Below, one piece after another: positions 8,307-15,788 of a stretch of DNA of 64,000 nucleotides. The stretch covers positions 88,966 to 152,965 of the forward strand of contig NZ_JAAFZT010000015.1 in assembly GCF_013336795.1 (NCBI RefSeq), written 5' to 3'. The notes under the pieces were generated by a model. That model saw only the letters and a program-made list of their open reading frames with translations, was not told where the DNA came from and made no database searches. Origin of the DNA: Alteripontixanthobacter muriae. Its GTDB lineage: Bacteria > Pseudomonadota > Alphaproteobacteria > Sphingomonadales > Sphingomonadaceae. Within the stretch, counting starts at the first letter, position 1. Each line of letters begins with the position of its first letter. A program made the translations under genes and the position numbers.

Positions 8307-9484
8307 TGGCCACGCACCGCGAAACTGGCGATGCTGCCCATCCCGCCGCTGACGGGCGCACCGGGGGTCACCTGCAGCCCTGCGCCTTGCAGCGCGCTCG
8401 CTGCCCTCTGCAGGGTCGCCGCGTCGGCTGCCTCCACCTCTATCGTCAGGATCTGGCCCGAACCGTCATAGCCGACCGAGCGCCAGGTGACCGAAGGCCC
8501 GACTTCGGCCAATGCTCCCCCCGCACGGGTGAGCAGCGGCAGAAACAGGCTGGGCTGAACGGCGCCGCCGCTCTCTGCTTCTGCAAGAACCTGCGCCTCC
8601 AGCGTTCCGGCGGTGGAGGACAGGTCCGGACCGAGAATGACCGGAGGTTGCCGGGTCTGCGCCAATTGGCGGACCTCCTGCTCGCGCTGTTCGGCAATAT
8701 TGCGTAATGCCAGCGTGTCTGCGATGGCGATTCCCGCATGGGCCAGCGCACCCAGCGCCGCCACGGTCGCCACACGTTTCCACAGCGCATCGACACGGCG
8801 GCGCGGCGCGGCGTAGATGCCCTGCCGCAGATCGAGTGCAGGACGGAGCAGCCGTTCGGCCAGTGGTTCTGCCTGCAGTTCGAGCGATGGTGCATGCATG
8901 GGCGGTGGCAATTCATCGCCGAATGCGACGCACTCGGGCTCCCCTGCAGACCGCCAGGATCGTTCAAGAAGCCCAAGTGGAACAGCGAAGCCGGTACCAT
9001 CGGCGGGACGGACCATCGCCCTGCCTGCCGCAAGATCGACCGACCAGCTGTTGCCGGCAGGTCGCGGCAGGGACAGGCAATCGGGCACGAGGGCCGCATG
9101 AGTCAGTCCGGCAGTACCGAGCCGCGCGATCCACTGGCGCATCGTGTCGTGCCGAACCACGCCGATCAGCCAGCGACCCGGCGCAATCTCGTCTCCGATG
9201 GCGACGTGAACCTCGTCCAGCGGCTGAGCAATACGATCTTCAACGGCAAAGGGCGCGGCCTGCCTGCGTTTCATCGCATTCGCGATCGGCGGAAGATCCA
9301 CCGCCAGCAGCAGCACATGTTCGCTGGGCACGAGGACCACTGCCGGGCCTTCGTCGAAATCCTCTACGCTCGCCAGCCGCTCCCCGTCGAGCGACCAGAT
9401 CCCGCTGGAGTTGCGGAGCATCGGTTCGGAACCTTCATCCAATCCGGTCACGTATTCGGGACGCTCTGTCGGTGCCTGTTCCAT
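8303..9484 (-). CDS. gspL: Type II secretion protein GspL
   Basis: The N-terminal two thirds form the cytoplasmic actin-like domain that holds GspE (VVLVPSEHVLLLAVDLPPIA near residues 48-67, then AAPFAVEDRIAQPLDEVHVA, both typical). A transmembrane helix lies near residue 240 (VATVAALGALAHAGIAIAD) followed by a periplasmic ferredoxin-like domain ending in LTIEVEAADAATLQRAASAL. 393 aa matches the family. It is the first gene of the gspL-M-E-F operon; the 197-bp gap upstream should hold the promoter. Confidence 0.9.
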   Translation of the reverse strand: MEQAPTERPEYVTGLDEGSEPMLRNSSGIWSLDGERLASVEDFDEGPAVVLVPSEHVLLLAVDLPPIANAMKRRQAAPFAVEDRIAQPLDEVHVAIGDEIAPGRWLIGVVRHDTMRQWIARLGTAGLTHAALVPDCLSLPRPAGNSWSVDLAAGRAMVRPADGTGFAVPLGLLERSWRSAGEPECVAFGDELPPPMHAPSLELQAEPLAERLLRPALDLRQGIYAAPRRRVDALWKRVATVAALGALAHAGIAIADTLALRNIAEQREQEVRQLAQTRQPPVILGPDLSSTAGTLEAQVLAEAESGGAVQPSLFLPLLTRAGGALAEVGPSVTWRSVGYDGSGQILTIEVEAADAATLQRAASALQGAGLQVTPGAPVSGGMGSIASFAVRGQ

Positions 9485-9681
9485 CGGCGGGCAACATAGC
9501 AGGCCGAACCGAGAAGAACATCACGCTTCTTCGACGCACGTGCAAAATCTGCCCGGTCGAAGGCGATCATCTCTGTCCCTGCCCAGGAGATCGAACATGC
9601 GCCTTGGACCAATACTTCCGCAGTTCCTTGAAAAGAAGTATGCTGGCGGAGCAAAGCGGGTGCGATGAAAAAAGGACAGGA

Positions 9682-9957
9682 ATGATGCCGATCAGATATT
9701 TTGCCCTTTTGCCTCTCGTCATGTCGGCGGCGGCAGTTGCGCAGGAGGAACAGCCCTACAAGCTGGTCATCCTGCGAGAACCAGCAGGCGTAGCCATCAC
9801 GGATTACCCCAGCCAGCAGCGCTGCGAAGACGCGCGTGAAGCGATCGCCGCCCTTGTCGCGGCGCGCAACGCAGAACGGCAAGCGAGAACCTATCCGCGT
9901 GGACGGACGCTCATCCCCGTCGAACTCAAGCTCGAGGCCTATTGCATCCCGGGTTAG
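9682..9957 (+). CDS. Small secreted protein with one cysteine pair, unknown function
   Basis: A 91-residue product starting MMPIRYFALLPLVMSAAA with a clear Sec signal peptide (cleavage probably after AVAQ or just before QEEQ). The mature part has two cysteines, C48 and C88, a helix with EDAREAIAALVAARNAE between them, and no domain I recognise; a disulfide is plausible in the periplasm. The ribosome-binding site GGACAGG sits just upstream of the ATG pair. It lies between gspL (divergent) and the SCO-like gene (convergent, 27 bp). It could be a periplasmic accessory or a secreted product, but there is no direct evidence. Confidence 0.6.
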   Translation: MMPIRYFALLPLVMSAAAVAQEEQPYKLVILREPAGVAITDYPSQQRCEDAREAIAALVAARNAERQARTYPRGRTLIPVELKLEAYCIPG

Positions 9958-9984
9958 AAGCACCGCCAATCAGCGTAACTCCGC

Positions 9985-10713
9985 TCATGCTGCTTCATTT
10001 CCGCAAGCGCCGCTGATGTAACGGTTTCGCACCGCGGAATAATCGATCTTCTTCCGCTCTGCGGCGGCGAGTTGTTGTACCAGCGACGTCAGATCGTTTC
10101 GGGTCATGTCGTGGTAGCCATAAGCGGCGACGAAGGTGTCGAGGCCGAGCACATAGACAATCGAACTATGATTGATGCTAACCGCTTTCTCGTTCAAGCG
10201 CGGCGGTACATGTTCGCGCAGCACGTGGAAGCCGGCCGTCGCCCGTGCGAGTTGCGCGCGATTTCCGCTCATCACCTCCAGCTTGCCGCCCTGTTCGGCA
10301 TAGAGCCGCGACATGGCGAAGCGCATCGGCCAGTTGCTGTGTTCGCCATGCTCCACCCCGTCGCCGCTGATCATCCGGGCCGGGCCGACGCGCTGCGTTT
10401 CGATGTCGACGAACACCGCCTTTGCCGGGTAGCCCTTGCCGCGAAGCTCATCGGCTGCCTGTGCGATCATGGGAGCGACAGTTCGACAAGAGCCATTGCA
10501 CCGGCTGTATCCGAAATAGAGGATCGTCCAGCGGCCGAGGAAGTTCTGCTGCGAAACGGACCGCCCTCGCCAATCTGAATAGTCGAAATGCCCGCCGATC
10601 TCGTCCGGGGAAAGCTGGCTGTCGCCGTAGCGATGCCTTGCCTGCCCCAGGACCGCTCTCTGCTCTTCCGCAACGAGATAGGATTCGGAGATGCGAATGG
10701 CTGATTGTCTCAT
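9985..10713 (-). CDS. SCO1/SenC-like copper chaperone, no signal peptide
   Basis: Thioredoxin-fold SCO family: the copper-binding CxxxC is C72-C76 in YFGYSRCNGSC, and the third ligand is H182 in INHSSIVYVLG. SCO proteins load copper into cupredoxin sites such as CuA. Unlike normal SCOs there is no N-terminal membrane anchor or signal: the protein begins MRQSAIRISESYLVAEEQ and goes straight into the domain. A family insert VISGDGVEHGEHSNWP-like around residues 115-128 is unusual. The gene overlaps the upstream oxidase gene by ATGA, so the two are translated together, pointing to copper delivery to the neighbouring oxidase. Confidence 0.82.
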   Translation of the reverse strand: MRQSAIRISESYLVAEEQRAVLGQARHRYGDSQLSPDEIGGHFDYSDWRGRSVSQQNFLGRWTILYFGYSRCNGSCRTVAPMIAQAADELRGKGYPAKAVFVDIETQRVGPARMISGDGVEHGEHSNWPMRFAMSRLYAEQGGKLEVMSGNRAQLARATAGFHVLREHVPPRLNEKAVSINHSSIVYVLGLDTFVAAYGYHDMTRNDLTSLVQQLAAAERKKIDYSAVRNRYISGACGNEAA

Positions 10714-11729
10714 GATACCACCACCTTGGTCTGCACCACGCCGGCGCCGCGATCCTGAATTTCTCCGGTTATCCAGTGACGGAATTCCATCCGCACCGGA
10801 TAGGTGCCCCTGGCAGGAGGCGAGAGGATCAGGTCATACCGCTGTGCGGTTGTAAGTTCGAAAGGCGTTCCCGCCGGAATCGGCACGGTGTCGCACCAGG
10901 GATCTTGCCCCATGTTGCGCCCGTCGCACGCCACCCATTCCGCATCGCAGCCGAGCGCCACGCGAAGGATCGAATAGCTGGCGTTCAGCAGCCGGATGAG
11001 GATGCGTTGCCCGAGCTTGGCACTCACCATCGTGCGGGAATCGGTCATGGTGCGGTTGTTGAACACACCCGAAAGCAGGAAATATTTCGGCTCGAAGCGA
11101 TTTAGGCCGACATCCAGCCCGCACAGCCCAGCATCGTGATTGCTGATGGCGTGAAAGCGCGGATCCATGTCGTCCGCCACCCAGGCCTGTTCGACATCAT
11201 AGGTCGGCCCGCCTTCATAGATGCTGCCGGGCCCGCTCGGGGGGTCCACGATGAGCAGGCCAAACATTCCGAGTTCGAAATGCAGAACCGTGTTCCTGTG
11301 ACAATGATAGAAAAATGTTCCCGGGCTGCTGGGCTGCCATTGATAGGTGTAGGAATCGCCGACTTCGAAGGAAACATGGCCGACCCCGTCATTGGCGGTG
11401 CTCGGTTCGATCCCGTGGTGGTGTACGGTGTGAGGGCCCTTGGAGGTGCTCAGCCTTGTATGGACGATCTGCCCTTGCCTGACGCGGATCGGCGCGGATG
11501 GATAGGTCAGCCTTCTCTGTCCATCCGGCACCGATTTGTTCTCGAAGCTCCAGACCTTGATCTTGCGACCGTCCGGTGCCCTCAGATCCATGCCCTCGGC
11601 ACCTTCGAGCCGGATCGTGACGTCGGCATCCTCTCTGTCGGGGGTTCGCGGATCGGCCTTGAACGGATCGCAGCCGAAGGTCGAGAATGTGAGTCGTTCT
11701 TCAAACGCCGTATCTTCCAGATTTGACAT
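10710..11729 (-). CDS. Multicopper-oxidase-type protein, N-terminal-half ligand set
   Basis: A 339-aa protein with two cupredoxin domains. Domain 1 has HTVHHHGIEP (H103-H105, the HxHG type 2/3 ligands) and FYHCHRNTVLHFELGMFG (H142-C143-H144, H150, M155), which supplies HxH plus a possible type 1 site. The second domain (YFLLSGVFNNRTM onward, RILIRLLNASYSILRVAL) resembles domain 2 of laccase-like oxidases and has no ligands. No HxxHxH/HCHxxxH domain 3 is present in this chain. No signal peptide is seen. It overlaps the SCO gene (ATGA) and follows the Tat-dependent partner by 25 bp, so all three form one operon. Substrate unknown. Confidence 0.75.
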   Translation of the reverse strand: MSNLEDTAFEERLTFSTFGCDPFKADPRTPDREDADVTIRLEGAEGMDLRAPDGRKIKVWSFENKSVPDGQRRLTYPSAPIRVRQGQIVHTRLSTSKGPHTVHHHGIEPSTANDGVGHVSFEVGDSYTYQWQPSSPGTFFYHCHRNTVLHFELGMFGLLIVDPPSGPGSIYEGGPTYDVEQAWVADDMDPRFHAISNHDAGLCGLDVGLNRFEPKYFLLSGVFNNRTMTDSRTMVSAKLGQRILIRLLNASYSILRVALGCDAEWVACDGRNMGQDPWCDTVPIPAGTPFELTTAQRYDLILSPPARGTYPVRMEFRHWITGEIQDRGAGVVQTKVVVS

Positions 11730-11754
11730 CGTGGTCTCCTCCCAAATTCCGTTC

Positions 11755-12918
11755 TCAAAGCGGTGCAGTCATCTCCCAGTGCGTCACGGCTCCCTGCGGA
11801 TAATTTCCGCCTCCTGCGGTCTGGGACAGCTCGAAATGGCAGTGCATGACGTAGCGCAGCGGGAAGGGTTCGTCCTTTGGCGGCCATGCCGAAAGCGGAA
11901 TATCCGGAGGTCGCTTGAACGGTAGCAGCACGTCAGTCCGCTGCATCGGGCTGAGTTGCCAGACGTCGCGCTCGAAGCAGTACAATGCACACTCGTTGCG
12001 ATATTCGGAATCCACTCCCGACAGGATGAAGCAATGATTGCCGTGGATGTGCACCGAATGGTTTGCGAGGCCCGCATTCATCGTCCGGATGAGGCAGGGT
12101 TCACCTTCCTTGCCCGAGGGCATGATCCGCCCCGCGGGATTGTCGTCATCGTCCCAATCATCATCGTCATCGTCCGAATGGGACCCTTCGTGAATGGCCG
12201 TGTCGTAACCTGACAGTCCGTTGATGGTGAAATAACGCGGCACGAAATTGGCTTTCACCTTCGCGGGATCGACCATCTCACCAGCGGCCACGCGCGCATT
12301 AAGCGCAGGGTCGGTCTGCGAGAACAGCCACAGCTTGTCGCGCCGCAGATCGTTTCGACGCCACTGGTCGCCCGGGAATCGCGGATCACCGCCGCCCAGG
12401 GCATCGAATAGCGCCTGAACCTGCGGCGTCTGCTTCGGGCCCGAGAATGGTGTTTCGGAACCATAAGGGGTTTTCCCCTCCTCCGCTTCGACGATGAAGG
12501 CGCCATGAAGACCGAGGATGCGGTTGAGTGGTTCCTTATAAGGATCCACGTAAAGGAAACTGCCAGCCCAGGGGGCTTTGAACACCACATGCGCGGTAGC
12601 ACCCGGTTCGATTGCGGGTATCGTCGCCGATGCGATGCCGGGGATCGCAAATCCGTGTGTCTGCGTGTCCTTGTTGGTGACCGTGATCGAGATTTCCTCG
12701 CCCTCGGTCACCCTGATTTCAGGGCTCGGTCGGCTGGAGCCGAGAAAATACGACAGCGTGTAGACCCACGTACCGTCGATCAGTTCGGTATTGGCCGGAG
12801 AGATGGTGAGCGCGAATTCGGTATCGCTCGAACGGGCGATACCCGAGGCGGTCTTCATCCCGATTGCGGCAGCGGCACCGCCAGCGGCACCGATTTGCAT
12901 GAATGTACGACGTTTCAT
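11755..12918 (-). CDS. Tat-exported multicopper-oxidase-type protein, C-terminal-half ligand set, with Asp-rich insert
   Basis: Start MKRRTFMQIGAAGGAAAAIG is a twin-arginine signal; the ATG at 12918 has a G-rich sequence 8-14 bases upstream and is preferred to the in-frame codon at 12933. The N-terminal cupredoxin domain (residues 35-145) has lost most ligands. The C-terminal domain has the domain 3 motifs: HxxHxH at H287, H290, H292 and HCH at 359-361, but the following His of HCHxxxH is Ser365. Residues 249-259 are an acidic run of ten Asp and one Trp. The chain has no domain 1 HxHG. It is the first gene of the three-gene operon with the partner oxidase and the SCO-like protein. Confidence 0.75.
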   Translation of the reverse strand: MKRRTFMQIGAAGGAAAAIGMKTASGIARSSDTEFALTISPANTELIDGTWVYTLSYFLGSSRPSPEIRVTEGEEISITVTNKDTQTHGFAIPGIASATIPAIEPGATAHVVFKAPWAGSFLYVDPYKEPLNRILGLHGAFIVEAEEGKTPYGSETPFSGPKQTPQVQALFDALGGGDPRFPGDQWRRNDLRRDKLWLFSQTDPALNARVAAGEMVDPAKVKANFVPRYFTINGLSGYDTAIHEGSHSDDDDDDWDDDDNPAGRIMPSGKEGEPCLIRTMNAGLANHSVHIHGNHCFILSGVDSEYRNECALYCFERDVWQLSPMQRTDVLLPFKRPPDIPLSAWPPKDEPFPLRYVMHCHFELSQTAGGGNYPQGAVTHWEMTAPL

Positions 12919-13134
12919 CACCAAACCCCCCAAGAGTTGCGGGGCCAGCCAGATTGTTCAGTACCTGCGACCTAAGGCTGATCTGCTTCCAGCTAGACCT
13001 AACCAATCGCCTGGGGCTTGATCTTGCGATGCGAACCCGAATTGTCCCTTAGCGAGGACCTACTCATTTGCGTCAGGTTAACGATTCGGTCAAGGGAAAA
13101 ACAATGGGTTAGCTGATCCCGGAAGCTGCACAGT

Positions 13135-13689
13135 TCATCTGCCGCGAGCGGCCGGTGGCGGCAGAGGCGGCGGCGGCGGCAATTCCGCCGAAGGGTCGGC
13201 CAGATCGGCGACCGATGCGATTCGCGGCTCCTCCGCGTCCGGTCCGGATGACGACGCTGCGGCAGCGGGGTCGAAACTGAGGACCTGGAGGCCACTGCCG
13301 CTCCGCAACAAGACGCGCTCCGGCTCGATGGCTTCGACGACACCTGCAGGTGTGAGCTCGCCGATTGCATAAGGCACCACCTTTCCTTCAGGACCGGCGA
13401 TCAAGGTCACGGAAGCTGCAGCCGGCACAGCGGCGAAAATGGCGCGGAGCGTCACATCCCCGCTGCCGACCACCGCAGCGTTGCCGGTGGAACGGCCGAA
13501 AGGCGCCAGTGCCGATACAGCAGCCGCGTCCGCCGCGCTGCTCGTCACCGACTGTGAGGGAGCTGCCACCGGGGGCACTGCGGAGTAGCCCTGCAAGCGC
13601 CATGTCAGCGCGGCCAGCGCGAGTGCGACCGAGATCACGACCGCTGCGGTGAATATATCGATGACCAGGCGAGTCCGGGCAGGTGTCAC
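13135..13689 (-). CDS. GspC-like T2SS protein, second copy
   Basis: A 184-aa paralogue of the gspC at 15179-15784: both share DIFTAAV, SVALALAALTWR, the HR-domain motif LAPFGR, LRAIFAA and VLLRSGSGL-VLSFDPAA. It has one transmembrane helix near residues 12-30, a periplasmic HR domain that would contact the secretin, and a proline-rich tail (LPPPPPLPPP) with no PDZ domain. The start is the GTG at 13689, aligned with the GTG of the other copy (VTPAR versus MTPRQ). It is divergent from gspG with 106 bp between, and its own stop precedes a 216-bp gap. Which copy serves the T2SS cannot be told. Confidence 0.84.
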   Translation of the reverse strand: MTPARTRLVIDIFTAAVVISVALALAALTWRLQGYSAVPPVAAPSQSVTSSAADAAAVSALAPFGRSTGNAAVVGSGDVTLRAIFAAVPAAASVTLIAGPEGKVVPYAIGELTPAGVVEAIEPERVLLRSGSGLQVLSFDPAAAASSSGPDAEEPRIASVADLADPSAELPPPPPLPPPAARGR

Positions 13690-13795
13690 CCGGCAAATTC
13701 CCCGCCGCAGCCCGCCACCGGGCAGCACCGGAAAACGGCTGGCCAGGGCTGTTCGAGTAGTGGCTTTTGCATCGTTTCAGGATATATCAGCGAAT

Positions 13796-14275
13796 ATGGA
13801 CGAGAACCAAAAGCTAATTGGAACCGGCGCGCGCTCGTCTGCTCCTGCGAGGCAGGTGCCCGACGCTGAAACCGGGCTGACGCTAATCGAAATTCTGGTC
13901 GTGCTCGCGATCATCGCGGTCATGGCCTATCTCATCGTGCCGAACGTGATCGGCCGGCCGGATCAGGCCCGGGCGACCGTCGCCAGCACCGATCTGCGTA
14001 CTATCTCCGCTGCGCTGAAAATGTACCGGCTGGACAATGGCGCCTATCCGACGTCGCAGCAGGGCCTTGCTGCCCTTGCCGAACGCCCGATTGCACCCCC
14101 TCAGCCCGCGAATTGGTCGCCCAGCGGCTATCTGGATCAGGTGCCCGTCGATCCTTGGGGCCAGCCCTATGCCTATCAGGCGGATGGTAGCGGTTTCGCC
14201 ATAACCACTCTTGGTGCCGATGGGACGGTCGGCGGCGAAGGGCCCGATGCCGACATCACTGTCGATTCGCGCTGA
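13796..14275 (+). CDS. gspG: Type II secretion major pseudopilin GspG
   Basis: Leader of about 27 residues, then TGLTLIEILVVLAIIAVMAY with cleavage Gly(-1) and Glu5, followed by the GspG domain with IGRPDQARATVASTDLRTI, YRLDNGAYPTSQQGLAAL and the calcium-loop region GYLDQVPVDPWGQPYAY near the end. It is the shaft subunit of the pseudopilus, processed by the peptidase at 797-1564. The ATG at 13796 gives MDENQK; upstream in-frame codons would overlap the divergent gspC copy. It opens the G-H-I-C-D operon, with gspH two bases downstream. Confidence 0.95.
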   Translation: MDENQKLIGTGARSSAPARQVPDAETGLTLIEILVVLAIIAVMAYLIVPNVIGRPDQARATVASTDLRTISAALKMYRLDNGAYPTSQQGLAALAERPIAPPQPANWSPSGYLDQVPVDPWGQPYAYQADGSGFAITTLGADGTVGGEGPDADITVDSR

Positions 14276-14277
14276 AG

Positions 14278-14805
14278 ATGGCCTGTAGCGCGCCTGTTCG
14301 GTCGCCCGGGCATGCGCGGGACCGCGATCGGGATTCCGGCATGACGCTGGTCGAATTGCTGGTTGTTCTGGCCATCATCGCGGTAACGGCTTCGATCTCG
14401 GTGCTGGCGCTCGGCTCCGACGACGGTATGCGCAGCCGGGCAGAGGCGAAACGCCTTCAGGCGCGTATTCAGATGGCTGCCGACCGGACGATGATTGAAG
14501 GGGTCCCACTGGCGCTGTCCTTCACCGACGACCGCTATGCCTTCATGTCCTCTGCGGCTGGAGACTGGCAGCCCTTGCCTGACGATCTGGGCCAGACTCA
14601 CGAACTGACAGGCGGACTCGCTCTGTCGGCCCGCCCCGCCGGTTCCTTTTTCATGATCGGGGCTGAAGCAGGTGGACAGCCTTTCGCGCTGGACCTGCAG
14701 GATAGCGAACGCCCCGGCACGGGTGGTTGGACGGTGATCTTCGATGGCATGACCGCGCGACTCGTTCCGCTGGCGACACCCGCATCGACAGATCTGGCCC
14801 GATGA
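14278..14805 (+). CDS. gspH: Type II secretion minor pseudopilin GspH
   Basis: The prepilin signal DSGMTLVELLVVLAIIAV has Gly(-1) and Glu5; the rest shows the GspH/FimT-like pattern, RSRAEAKRLQARIQMAADRTMIEGVPL, followed by beta strands. GspH is a minor pseudopilin below the I-J-K tip. The leader of about 21 residues is charged (RDRDRD). The ATG comes two bases after the gspG stop, and the stop overlaps the gspI start as ATGA. Confidence 0.9.
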   Translation: MACSAPVRSPGHARDRDRDSGMTLVELLVVLAIIAVTASISVLALGSDDGMRSRAEAKRLQARIQMAADRTMIEGVPLALSFTDDRYAFMSSAAGDWQPLPDDLGQTHELTGGLALSARPAGSFFMIGAEAGGQPFALDLQDSERPGTGGWTVIFDGMTARLVPLATPASTDLAR

Positions 14806-15182
14806 GCCGCGCCAGCTCATCGGAAAGCGGTTTCACTCTGATCGAAGCGATGGTCGCGCTCGTCATCCTCGGCATAGCGTCCGTCGGCATTGTGCAGGCC
14901 ATCGAGGCGCATGTGGATCGCCTTCGCAGCATGGAGCAGAGAGCCGCCGCCCTCTGGGTGGCGGAGAACGCCCTGGCCGAACTCCGCCTGGGGATGCCGC
15001 CCGGCCAGGCCAGAAATGTGCCCATGCTGGCCGGCAACTGGTCGGTCAGCACGCGGGTCGAACCCAGCGACGATCCCGATATTCTTCTGGCGCGAATCGA
15101 AGTAAGCCCGCAAGGCGCCGCCGAGGGGGAAACAATGGTTTCGATGCGCGGTTTCGTCGATCGCGGGACGATCACGCGGTGA
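14802..15182 (+). CDS. gspI: Type II secretion minor pseudopilin GspI
   Basis: A 126-aa product starting MSRASSSESGFTLIEAMVAL, with cleavage Gly(-1), Glu5 and a hydrophobic helix; ALVILGIASVGIVQAIEAH and the later RAAALWVAENALAELRLG are typical of GspI. It starts assembly of the tip complex with GspJ and GspK. The start is fixed by the ATGA overlap with gspH, and its stop overlaps the GTG of gspC. Confidence 0.92.
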   Translation: MSRASSSESGFTLIEAMVALVILGIASVGIVQAIEAHVDRLRSMEQRAAALWVAENALAELRLGMPPGQARNVPMLAGNWSVSTRVEPSDDPDILLARIEVSPQGAAEGETMVSMRGFVDRGTITR

Positions 15183-15784
15183 CGCCCCGACAGGCACGCC
15201 TGGCTCTGGATATCTTCACCGCCGCGGTGATCGTATCGGTGGCGCTGGCGCTGGCTGCGCTGACCTGGCGCATGCAGGGCTATACCGGTACGAGTCCTGC
15301 GACTGCGCCAGTGGCTCCGGGGATGTCCGGACAATCGCAGATCGGGAGCATTCTGGCATTAGCGCCGTTCGGACGGGTGATCGGGGGCGATGTCGCAATT
15401 GGCAGCGAGGAAGTGAGCCTGCGGGCCATTTTCGCAGCGCAGCCCGCATCCGCCTCGGTCGCGCTGATCGCCGATGCCAGCGGTCAGGTTTCGCCCTTCT
15501 CCATCGGCGAGGCAACGCCGGGCGGCATCGTGGAAGCGATCGAATCCGAGCGCGTCCTGCTGCGAAGCGGCAGCGGTCTTCGTGTCCTCAGCTTCGACCC
15601 TGCCGCGCCTGCCTCGCCAGAAGCTGCCCCCTCATCTTCTGCTTCCGGCGCTGCGCCTGACCGCCAGATCGCCCCTTCGCCGGTTGCTACGCAATTGCCG
15701 CCGCCTCCACCTCCCCCGCCCCGTGCGGCTGCGGATGAAGCCCCTTCCGCACAGCCAACCAGCGGCGCAAGAGCGCCAGGATAA
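15179..15784 (+). CDS. gspC: Type II secretion protein GspC
   Basis: A 201-aa inner-membrane protein linking the platform to the secretin: GTG start, transmembrane helix AAVIVSVALALAALTWRM, HR domain (LALAPFGRVIGGDVAIGSEE to VLLRSGSGLRVLSFDP) and a long Pro/Ala/Ser-rich tail with a run of eight prolines. No PDZ or coiled-coil follows, as in the short GspC of sphingomonads. It overlaps gspI (GTGA) and is four bases before gspD, so it is the copy in the canonical place. A close paralogue lies at 13135-13689 on the other strand. Confidence 0.88.
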   Translation: MTPRQARLALDIFTAAVIVSVALALAALTWRMQGYTGTSPATAPVAPGMSGQSQIGSILALAPFGRVIGGDVAIGSEEVSLRAIFAAQPASASVALIADASGQVSPFSIGEATPGGIVEAIESERVLLRSGSGLRVLSFDPAAPASPEAAPSSSASGAAPDRQIAPSPVATQLPPPPPPPPRAAADEAPSAQPTSGARAPG

Positions 15785-15788
15785 CGCC

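Noticed and set aside
12140..12180. Run of ATC/GTC triplets resembling a microsatellite
   Set aside because: It is the coding sequence of the Asp-rich loop in the oxidase and stays in frame.
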